Below are positions 7,589 through 14,986 of a stretch of 17,144 bases of DNA, one piece after another. The stretch comes from JBKBRC01 sp046292345. GTDB taxonomy: Bacteria > Bacteroidota > Rhodothermia > Rhodothermales > Rubricoccaceae. Made by a program: the position numbers and the translations under genes. Positions within the stretch are counted from its first letter, which is position 1. Each line of letters opens with the position of its first letter. The notes below the pieces were generated by a model. The model made no database searches. It was not told the origin of the DNA and saw only the letters and a program-made list of their open reading frames with translations. The DNA lies in the NCBI GenBank assembly GCA_046292345.1, contig JBKBRC010000046.1, forward strand, positions 1 through 17,144, in the 5' to 3' direction.

Positions 7589-8470
7589 TCAGCGGCGGGG
7601 GGAGCGGTTGCGTCGCCGGAAGAACGCCGCGAGCGGGTCGGCGGCGTCCTCGCCCGTGCGGACCGTCACGAGGTCCACGCGGGCCTCGGCGAGCAGGGCC
7701 TCGGTGGCGGCGCGCTGCCGGGCGGCGTGCGCCGCGAACGCCGCGCGCGCGGCGGCGCTCCCGGTATCGACGAGCGCCGGGCGGCCGGTCTCGGCGTCGA
7801 CGACCGCGAGCAGGCCCACGGGCGGGAGGGCCTCCTCGCGTGCGTCCACGACGCGCACGGCCACGAGGTCGTGCCGCGCGGCCACGGCGCGGAGGGCGTG
7901 GCCGTAGCCGGCATCGAGAAAGTCGCTCACGAGGACGACGATAGCGCGGCGACGCAGCACGCGCAGGGCGTGCTCGAGCGCGGCGGCCAGGCGCGTGCCG
8001 CGCGCGGCGGCCTCGTGCGCGTAGAGGTCGCGCACGAGGCGGAGCACGTGCCGGCGGCCCTTGCCGGGCGGCACGAAGCGCTCCACGCGGTCGGTGAAGA
8101 GCGCCAGCCCTACCTGGTCGTTGTTGCGCAGCGCCGAGAAGCCGAGCAGCGCGCAGACCTCCGCCGCAAGGTCGCGCTTGGCCTGCCCGGCCCGGCCGAA
8201 GTGCCCGGAGGCCGACACGTCCACGAGCAGCAGCAGCGTCTGCTCGCGCTCCTCGTGGTAGAGCTTCACGAAGGGCTCGCCCAGGCGCGCCGAGACGTTC
8301 CAGTCGATCGCGCGGACGTCGTCGCCGTAGAGGTACGGGCGCACCTCCGCGAACTCGATGCCCCGGCCCTTGAACGCCGAGTGGTAGGCGCCGCCGAAGA
8401 CGCTCTCGACCCGTCCGCGCGTGCGGACCTCGAGGCGGCGGATCTTGCGGAGCAGCTCGCGGGGGATCAC
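7589..8470 (-). CDS. DUF58 domain protein (VWA-like)
   Basis: A 293-residue protein if translation starts at GTG 8470 (MIPRELLRKIRRLEVRTRGR), the usual DUF58 opening. The frame stays open further upstream but the sequence there is Pro/Arg-rich and runs into the divergent yceI, so I rejected the longer form. Hallmarks are GRGIEF (36-41), YGDDVRAIDWNVSAR (48-62), EEREQTLLLLVDVSASG with a DxSxS motif (84-88) and VSDFLDAG near 181. The C-terminus is very basic. DUF58 proteins are linked to MoxR AAA ATPases and Bat or other VWA operons and are probably chaperone or complex-assembly factors. This is the first gene of the minus-strand run. No moxR gene lies in front of it here, where it is usually found; yceI is divergent instead. 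Confidence 0.92.
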   Translation of the reverse strand: MIPRELLRKIRRLEVRTRGRVESVFGGAYHSAFKGRGIEFAEVRPYLYGDDVRAIDWNVSARLGEPFVKLYHEEREQTLLLLVDVSASGHFGRAGQAKRDLAAEVCALLGFSALRNNDQVGLALFTDRVERFVPPGKGRRHVLRLVRDLYAHEAAARGTRLAAALEHALRVLRRRAIVVLVSDFLDAGYGHALRAVAARHDLVAVRVVDAREEALPPVGLLAVVDAETGRPALVDTGSAAARAAFAAHAARQRAATEALLAEARVDLVTVRTGEDAADPLAAFFRRRNRSPRR

Positions 8471-8567
8471 GGGCGCAGGCGGGGGGGAACGCGGCAGCGG
8501 GGCAGGCGTGCGAACACTCGTTGCTACGGACAACCACCGCCACGAACGATCGCTTTCGCCTCCTGCC
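8471..8567. promoter_or_regulatory. Divergent intergenic region, DUF58/Bat operon and yceI
   Basis: These 97 bp between two divergent starts must hold the promoters of the Bat operon (minus) and yceI (plus), unless the operon promoter is further in. I see a G7 run at 8481-8487 just ahead of the DUF58 GTG, but no convincing -35/-10 pair, no TATCTT element and no Shine-Dalgarno for either gene. The call rests on gene orientation only. Confidence 0.45.
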
Positions 8568-9233
8568 ATGGTACGCATCAAAATCGCCGCCCTCGCGGCC
8601 GCCGCCTCGGTCCTGCTCGCCGCGTTCGCCATGCTGCCGGCCCCGGCCGCGCCCGGCGCCGCGCTCGAGCGCCTGGCCGCCGGCACGCCCGTCGCATCCG
8701 AGGGCGCCGTCACGTACGCGCTCGACGCGGCGCACACGAGCGTCGCCTTCCGCATCCGCCACATGGGCGTGGCCTACGTGCCGGGCCGCTTTACCGACTT
8801 CGACGGGCAGGTCACGTTCGACCCCGAAAACCTCGCCGCCACGCAGGTGCGCGCGACCGTGCAGGTGGCGAGCGTGAACACGGCCGTGGCCATGCGCGAC
8901 GACCACCTCCGCTCGGCAGACTTCTTCGAGGCCGAGACGTATCCGGAGATGACGTTCACGAGCACCGGCGCCACGCCGACCGGCCCCAACACGTTCCGCC
9001 TCTCGGGTGACCTGACGATCAAGGGCACCACGCGCCCGGTTACGTTCGAGGCGACCGCGGCCGGCCCCATCGCCGACCCGCGCGCGGGCAGCCGCGTCGG
9101 CTTCCATGCCACGACGACCATCGACCGGCGCGATTTTGGCATCACGTGGGGCCAGACGATGCCGAGCGGCGTGCCCTCGGTGGGCCACCAGGTCCAGATC
9201 ATCCTCGACGTGGAGGGCGTGCCGGCGCGCTGA
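8568..9233 (+). CDS. yceI: YceI-family periplasmic lipocalin-like protein
   Basis: A 221-residue protein from ATG 8568 with a signal peptide (IAALAAAASVLLAAFAMLPA). The YceI domain starts near residue 47 with YALDAAHTSVAFRIRHMG and continues with GRFTDFDGQVTFDPENL, a DDHLRSADFFEAETYPEMTF block, the central LTIKGTTRPVTF block and a DRRDFGITW motif near the end. YceI proteins form a beta-barrel that binds isoprenoid-like lipids (polyprenyl chains) in the periplasm. Many are induced by stress or work beside cytochromes. The length is typical once the signal peptide is included. It is transcribed away from the Bat operon and towards purQ. A hairpin with a T-rich tail follows 55 nt after the stop, suggesting it is a separate unit. 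Confidence 0.95.
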   Translation: MVRIKIAALAAAASVLLAAFAMLPAPAAPGAALERLAAGTPVASEGAVTYALDAAHTSVAFRIRHMGVAYVPGRFTDFDGQVTFDPENLAATQVRATVQVASVNTAVAMRDDHLRSADFFEAETYPEMTFTSTGATPTGPNTFRLSGDLTIKGTTRPVTFEATAAGPIADPRAGSRVGFHATTTIDRRDFGITWGQTMPSGVPSVGHQVQIILDVEGVPAR

Positions 9234-9288
9234 GTCGGGCGGCGCGCGTCGCTCCGGGCGTTTCGCGCCCGGCCGGGCGTTCCGGCCA

Positions 9289-9326
9289 CGGGCCGGTGGG
9301 GACGGCTCCGCCGGCCCGTATCTTTT
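9289..9326 (+). terminator. Probable Rho-independent terminator after yceI
   Basis: Positions 9289-9301 pair with 9306-9318 (13 pairs including two G-T), leaving a four-base loop (9302-9305). TATCTTTT follows at once (9319-9326). This is the only good stem-plus-T structure in the window. A second, shorter perfect hairpin without T-tail lies upstream (9254-9260 with 9266-9272). The T-tail is short and doubles as a possible purQ promoter element. Confidence 0.6.
9319..9326 (+). promoter_or_regulatory. TATCTTTT, possible -7 element of purQ
   Basis: TATCTTTT fits seven of eight positions of the Bacteroidota -7 consensus TAnnTTTG. It begins 33 nt before the purQ ATG, the same distance as TATCTT before the sugar transferase start. 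No upstream TTG element is visible, and the same bases form the tail of the yceI terminator. Confidence 0.4.
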
Positions 9327-9351
9327 CGGACCCCGCCACGCCCCCGCGCCC

Positions 9352-10098
9352 ATGTCCGTCGCCCGCATCGCTGTCCTCGTCTTCCCCGGATCCAACTGCG
9401 ATCACGACGCCTACCACGCCGCGAAGCACGTCTTCGGGCAGGAGGCGCGCTTCGTGTGGCACAAGGACGAGACCGTCGGCGAGGCCGACCTGGTGATCGT
9501 GCCCGGGGGGTTCTCCTACGGCGACTATCTCCGCGCGGGGGCCATTGCGCGCTTCTCGCCCGTGATGAAAGACGTGGTCCGGTTTGCCGCCGAGGGGGGG
9601 CTCGTGCTGGGCGTGTGCAACGGCTTCCAGGTGCTCTGCGAGGCGGGCCTGCTGCCGGGCGCGCTCGTGCGCAACGCGAGCCTGCGCTTCGTGTGCAAGG
9701 ACGTGCACCTGCGTGTCGAGAACGCGGCGACGCCGTTTACGGGCGCCATGCGCGAGGGACAGGTGCTGCGCGTGCCGGTCGCGCACGGCGGGGGCAACTA
9801 CGTCGCCGACGAGGCCACGCTCGACGCGCTCGAGCGCGCGCGCCGCGTCGTGTTCCGGTACTGCGACGCCGGGGGGCACGTGACCGAGGCGGCCAACCCC
9901 AACGGCTCAGCGCGCGGCATCGCGGGGATCGTGAGCGAGGGCGGCAACGTGCTCGGCATGATGCCGCACCCGGAGCGCTGCGTCGAGGCCATCGTGAGCG
10001 GCCGCGCCGACGGGGCGTACCTGTTCCGCTCGGTGCTCGAGCATCTCGGCGTGGCCGTGCCCGAGACGGCCGGCGAGGCGGAGGCCAGCGCACTGTGA
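9352..10098 (+). CDS. purQ: Phosphoribosylformylglycinamidine synthase, glutaminase subunit PurQ
   Basis: A 248-residue class I glutamine amidotransferase. The start is placed at ATG 9352 because MSVARIAVLVFPGSNCDHDA is the standard PurQ N-terminus. The nucleophile is Cys89 in GVCNGFQVL, with the oxyanion segment PGGFSYGDYLRAG (51-63) and the His206/Glu208 pair in MMPHPE. PurQ hydrolyses glutamine and passes ammonia to PurL, which converts FGAR to FGAM in purine synthesis. In species with this form the complex also needs PurS. Neither purS nor purL is present in the window. The stop codon overlaps the next start in GTGA, so the SRPBCC gene is probably translated with it. Length and motifs are all intact. 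Confidence 0.98.
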   Translation: MSVARIAVLVFPGSNCDHDAYHAAKHVFGQEARFVWHKDETVGEADLVIVPGGFSYGDYLRAGAIARFSPVMKDVVRFAAEGGLVLGVCNGFQVLCEAGLLPGALVRNASLRFVCKDVHLRVENAATPFTGAMREGQVLRVPVAHGGGNYVADEATLDALERARRVVFRYCDAGGHVTEAANPNGSARGIAGIVSEGGNVLGMMPHPERCVEAIVSGRADGAYLFRSVLEHLGVAVPETAGEAEASAL

Positions 10099-10571
10099 GC
10101 GCCTTCGAGGTCGCCCTGCGGCGGCAGGCGCGGCTGCCAGGGCCGCCGGCGCGTGCGGCGGCCTTCCTCGCCGACGTGCCCGGCTGGGCGCGCCTGTTCC
10201 CGGGCGTCGAGCGGGTCGAGGCGGCGCCGGCGTACGGGCCGCAGGCGTTTCGCTGGACGATGGCGCCTCAGGGGCCGCCCGGCTACCAGGTCCGCACCGA
10301 GTACGTCTGCCGCTACACGTTCGCGCCCGACGGTGTCGCCTGGACGCCCGTGCCGGGCGAGGGCAACGCGCAGTTCCGCGGCGGCGTCGCGCTCGCGCCC
10401 GAGGGCGAGGCCGTACGGGCCACGCTGGACCTCGGCGCCACGCTCGAGCTCCCGGTGCCGGCCTTCGCCCGGCGCCTCGTGCAGCCGGCGCTCGAGGCCG
10501 CCTTCGCCGCGCTCACCGACCGTTTCTTGAGCCGCCTCGCCGAGGAACTGAGCGGTAGGGGCGCCGGCTGA
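10095..10571 (+). CDS. SRPBCC (START-like) family protein
   Basis: A 158-residue protein starting at a GTG that overlaps the purQ stop by four bases (GTGA, 10095-10098). The pattern is that of the helix-grip SRPBCC fold: an N-terminal strand (FEVALRRQARLPGPPARAAA), a helix with FLADVPGWARLFPGVERVE as in polyketide cyclase/CoxG-type proteins, several strands rich in aromatic and charged residues (FRWTMAPQGPPGYQVRTEYV), and a long C-terminal helix (VQPALEAAFAALTDRFLSRL). The fold binds hydrophobic ligands in a cavity. No catalytic residues can be named and the ligand is unknown. The overlap with purQ means co-expression, but nothing suggests a role in purine synthesis. Confidence 0.8.
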   Translation: MSAFEVALRRQARLPGPPARAAAFLADVPGWARLFPGVERVEAAPAYGPQAFRWTMAPQGPPGYQVRTEYVCRYTFAPDGVAWTPVPGEGNAQFRGGVALAPEGEAVRATLDLGATLELPVPAFARRLVQPALEAAFAALTDRFLSRLAEELSGRGAG

Positions 10572-10625
10572 GCAGAGATGGCCCGGCCCTCGACCGGATT
10601 CAGGCGGGGCACGCGTCGGAGGCAA

Positions 10626-10655
10626 GTTTGTCGAGCGCAGGTTTGCCGAGCGCTG
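10626..10655 (+). repeat. Two 15-bp direct repeats ahead of a lipoprotein gene
   Basis: GTTTGTCGAGCGCAG (10626-10640) is followed directly by GTTTGCCGAGCGCTG (10641-10655), 13 of 15 bases equal. They lie in the 157-bp gap between the SRPBCC gene and the lipoprotein, 74 bp before the ATG. They could be a pair of operator sites on one helix face (15-bp phase is not ideal) or another short tandem duplication. Confidence 0.6.
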
Positions 10656-10658
10656 GCG

Positions 10659-10673
10659 GCGGGGCCTCCCCGC
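10659..10673 (+). terminator. Weak hairpin, possible end of the purQ operon
   Basis: A perfect six-pair GC stem (GCGGGG with CCCCGC) with a three-base loop, followed by GTCTTAGCC. It lacks a true T-run, so it may be an inefficient terminator or simply GC-rich self-complementarity. Confidence 0.3.
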
Positions 10674-10728
10674 GTCTTAGCCTGGCACGCGAGAACGGTT
10701 TCGCCCGTCGTCCCTGCCCGTGCGACCC

Positions 10729-11151
10729 ATGCCTGCGCTCCTGCTGCTTGCCGCGCTCGCGCTGGCCGCGTGCGACTCCACGCCTGCGCTTCTGCCGCCC
10801 GGTGACGCCCGGGGCGAAGGAGAACTCGCGCTCACGACCGACCGCGACGCGTACGTGCGGGGGGCTGCGATCGGGCTGCGCCTCGTCAACACGCACGCCG
10901 AGCGGGTGACGACGGGCGTGCTCGAGTGCGCGAGCCTCGAGGCGTGGGACGGCGAGGCGTGGGCGCCGGCGCGCGAGCGCTTCGGGCGGGTGTGCATCGA
11001 GATCGCGGTCGTGCTCGGCCCCGGCGAACGGTTACGCGGCGCCATCGAGCCCGTCGTGGCGCAGGGCGGGATCTACCGCGCCGTGCATACCGGCTGGACC
11101 GACGACGGCCGCGCGGTGCGGGGCCTCAGCCCGCCCTTCCAGATCCGGTAG
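10729..11151 (+). CDS. Small predicted lipoprotein
   Basis: A 140-residue protein from ATG 10729 (a GTG three codons earlier is also possible). It opens with a lipoprotein signal (MPALLLLAALALAAC) ending in a good LAAC lipobox, so it would be lipid-anchored at Cys15. The mature part begins with a Pro/Gly spacer. About 100 residues in a beta-sandwich-like pattern follow: LALTTDRDAYVRGAAIGLRL, then VNTHAERVTTGVLECASLEA, then an aromatic AWDGEAWAP segment and a final GIYRAVHTGWTDDGRAV strand. It resembles small immunoglobulin-like lipoproteins of this phylum (the intracellular-proteinase-inhibitor-like or DUF-type sort), but I cannot name the family. Two further cysteines could form a disulfide. 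It ends 13 bp from the convergent ABC-F gene. Confidence 0.78.
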   Translation: MPALLLLAALALAACDSTPALLPPGDARGEGELALTTDRDAYVRGAAIGLRLVNTHAERVTTGVLECASLEAWDGEAWAPARERFGRVCIEIAVVLGPGERLRGAIEPVVAQGGIYRAVHTGWTDDGRAVRGLSPPFQIR

Positions 11152-11164
11152 CGCGATTCGGGCT

Positions 11165-13306
<2,142 letters not shown>

Positions 13307-13322
13307 GGGCAGAGCAGCGGGT

Positions 13323-13347
13323 GGAGAGCTTTTCAGAATCGCTCTCC
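13323..13347 (-). promoter_or_regulatory. Hairpin in the ABC-F leader
   Basis: A perfect seven-pair inverted repeat (GGAGAGC at 13323-13329 with GCTCTCC at 13341-13347) with an 11-base loop, 17-41 nt before the ABC-F GTG. Leader hairpins can regulate ABC-F genes, but no leader peptide or alternative stem is evident. In the 115-bp gap another six-pair hairpin (13399-13416) follows the propeller gene, without a T-tail. Confidence 0.35.
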
Positions 13348-13421
13348 GGCGCCCCGATCATGCGCGGCGCGCCGGGAATCCAGAGGATTTCACCGATCTG
13401 CGCCGCGCGAGGCGCACCCGT

Positions 13422-14555
13422 TTACCGGCCGGCTCCGGCTGTGGCGATTTCGAGTGCGACGAGCCGGCTGTCTTCAAGCCCCCAGAGGCGCTCGCCCTGC
13501 ACGCTGACGGCGGTGAGGCCGGGGGGTAGGCGGAGTGTGCCTTCGTAGGCGCCGTCGGGACGAAGACGGTGCAGCAGCAGCGCGCCCGGGCGCAGGGTCT
13601 CGCCCGTGAGGCGGTCCCGGATCTCCCGCACGAGCAGCGGCACCGCATAGCCCTGCGCGTCACGAGAGGGCTGGAGAGCGACCGACGAGGGGTCGGGCGC
13701 TGTAGTCGGTCCGCCGTCTGCGGGAAGCGTCAGGGCGGGGAAGCCGCGCCCGCCGGGTGTGGGGTAGACGTGCGCGACGGCGCCGCGCGCGTCGAAGCGG
13801 TAGAGGCGGCTGGCGGACTCCGGGACGTAGGCGACGCCGACGGGCTCGGCGAGGAGGTAGCCGTTGACGATCACCGACGCGTGCTCGCGGGCGCGCTCGG
13901 TGAGGTCTTCGTACAGGACGCGCGGCACGCCGCCGGGGCCGAGGCGCATCAGGGCGGCGTCGCCCCCGAGGGCGAGCACGAAGAGCCCGGCCGGCCCGAC
14001 GGCGATGCGCGTGGGCATGAACGGCAGTGAGAACCGCTCGATGAGCGTCCCGTCCATGCGGAAGGCCGTCAGCGCGCGCCCCGGGGCGTCGGCCACCCAG
14101 ACCGTGTCGGCCCAGGCCGCCACATCGGTCAGGTTGCGGAACTCGCCAGGCCCGCTGCCGCGCCCCCGCCCGATCGTGGCCAGGAGGCGCCCTGAGGCGT
14201 CGAAGCGCTTGACGCGCATGTCGCCGAAGTCGCCCACGAGGAGTTCGTCGTCGTGGGCGCGTAGCACGAGCGGGTCGAGGAGGGAGCGGGCGGCGTCCTC
14301 ATGGAGCGGAAGCGCGCGGAAGGTGGCCTCGAGAAAGCGCAGCGAGTCCGGCGCCGGGCGCGAGAGCGGGTGCCGCGCCGCGATCTCGGACAGCGGGCCG
14401 CCCGGCTCGGCGTAGGGCTCGGTGAGCGGCCGCGGGTGTCCCGAGGGTGCCTGCTGACAGGCGATGCCCATCAGGACGAGGCTGAGCGCGAGCGTCCTGG
14501 TAAGGCCGGCCGTGCCCCCGGTTGGTTCTTGCTGTGTACCTAGGGGATGGTTCAT
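13422..14555 (-). CDS. 6-bladed beta-propeller (NHL-like) predicted lipoprotein
   Basis: A 377-residue protein. Its ATG (14555) overlaps the stop of the small Cys-rich gene in ATGA, which fixes the start. A hydrophobic segment (TRTLALSLVLMGIAC) ends in Cys33 followed by Gln-Gln, consistent with an outer lipoprotein, though Gly at -3 makes the lipobox imperfect. Propeller blades follow: VLRAHDDELLVGDFGDMRVK near 110, RFDASGRLLATIGRGRGSGP, then DVAAWADTVWVADAPGRALT, and later LYRFDARGAVAHVYPT and LWGLEDSRLVAL. GPGEF is typical of the 6-bladed beta-propeller family (PF17170-type) common in Bacteroidota. Members are exposed at the cell surface; their ligands are mostly unknown. In Bacteroides such genes often stand beside small NVEALA peptides, and the arrangement here is similar. 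The first 30 codons are AT-richer than the rest. Confidence 0.85.
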   Translation of the reverse strand: MNHPLGTQQEPTGGTAGLTRTLALSLVLMGIACQQAPSGHPRPLTEPYAEPGGPLSEIAARHPLSRPAPDSLRFLEATFRALPLHEDAARSLLDPLVLRAHDDELLVGDFGDMRVKRFDASGRLLATIGRGRGSGPGEFRNLTDVAAWADTVWVADAPGRALTAFRMDGTLIERFSLPFMPTRIAVGPAGLFVLALGGDAALMRLGPGGVPRVLYEDLTERAREHASVIVNGYLLAEPVGVAYVPESASRLYRFDARGAVAHVYPTPGGRGFPALTLPADGGPTTAPDPSSVALQPSRDAQGYAVPLLVREIRDRLTGETLRPGALLLHRLRPDGAYEGTLRLPPGLTAVSVQGERLWGLEDSRLVALEIATAGAGR

Positions 14556-14779
14556 GCGAACACGATGTTGGAGCGCCTCATGCAGATCTCCGTCCCGTTC
14601 CCGCATTCCATGTATGTACAGACACGCGTGCCTTCATATCCGCAGACCGCATTGCAGTAGCTCCCCGCACCCTGATCCTGATGGCAGGACGGGCCGGCTG
14701 CCTGCAGAGGTTCTTGAGGCGCTATGCTCACGAAGAGGGTGAGGAGTACGGCAGCTATAAAGGGCGCTAGGAGTTTCAT
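14552..14779 (-). CDS. Cys-rich secreted mini-protein
   Basis: A 75-residue protein from ATG 14779 (78 residues from ATG 14788). I prefer 14779 because MKLLAPFIAAVLLTLFVSIA is a classical signal peptide start and the promoter spacing then matches other genes here. Cleavage is likely near residue 28, leaving about 47 residues with six cysteines (32, 42, 46, 54, 59, 66), enough for three disulfides. The mature part is small, polar and Gly-rich. I know no family with this exact cysteine pattern. By size, signal and position before a 6-bladed propeller lipoprotein it resembles NVEALA-type peptides of Bacteroides, but it lacks that motif. Its last bases overlap the propeller start in ATGA, so the two are co-translated. 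Codons such as ATA, CTA and AGG, rare in the neighbours, suggest recent arrival or weak expression. Confidence 0.72.
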   Translation of the reverse strand: MKLLAPFIAAVLLTLFVSIAPQEPLQAAGPSCHQDQGAGSYCNAVCGYEGTRVCTYMECGNGTEICMRRSNIVFA

Positions 14780-14788
14780 AAGGATCAT

Positions 14789-14986
14789 AGCGAATGAGGT
14801 TGTCTGGAGGATAGGAGAGCCCCCCCCCTCTTTGTCAAGCGACCATGCCGTGTTTGAGCAGAAAAAAAATCACGATTGACAACAGGTGGCCTTGGCAGTC
14901 TCCCTTGATGATCGGTCTGCTCCAGTGGCTGCCGGGTAAGCGCGGCTTTGGAATGCGGCGCCCGTAGCCTGCCAGGAGGCGGTCCG
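14789..14986. other. AT-richer intergenic region
   Basis: This 198-bp gap between the sugar transferase stop and the mini-protein is much less GC-rich than the genes around it. Besides the promoter candidate it has an A8 run (14862-14869), which reads as T8 in the direction of the sugar transferase. No stable stem stands directly before it, so I do not call a terminator. No further small gene with start and coding character was found. Confidence 0.5.
14808..14838 (-). promoter_or_regulatory. Candidate promoter with G9 spacer tract before the mini-protein
   Basis: On the minus strand TTGACA (14838-14833) is followed, after 19 nt, by TATCCT (14813-14808). The spacer contains nine consecutive G (14828-14820). 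TATCCT starts 34 nt ahead of the ATG at 14779, close to the 33-nt spacing of TATCTT before purQ and the sugar transferase. Length change in the G-run would change the spacing between the two boxes. Confidence 0.5.

Noticed and set aside
8471..8764. N-terminal extension of the DUF58 protein to an upstream ATG
   Set aside because: The extension is Ala/Arg/Pro-rich, overlaps yceI on the other strand, and the family N-terminus begins at the GTG at 8470.
6810..9395. 861-codon minus-strand frame spanning yceI, DUF58 and the DUF4381-like gene
   Set aside because: It runs out of frame through three genes with solid motifs and has no recognisable domain of its own.
9199..9879. Minus-strand frame opposite purQ
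   Set aside because: The plus strand encodes complete PurQ with its catalytic residues; the antisense frame is a shadow.
14522..14770. Plus-strand 82-codon frame opposite the Cys-rich mini-protein
   Set aside because: It has no signal peptide or domain. The minus-strand frame has a signal peptide, six cysteines, an ATGA junction and a promoter candidate.
14862..14869. T8 run (minus strand) as terminator of the sugar transferase gene
   Set aside because: I found no stable GC stem directly ahead of the run, so an intrinsic terminator is not supported.
14835..14986. Possible extra peptide on the minus strand after the sugar transferase (ending FFLLKHGMVA)
   Set aside because: It is part of a longer frame overlapping the transferase gene out of frame and has no start codon of its own in the gap.
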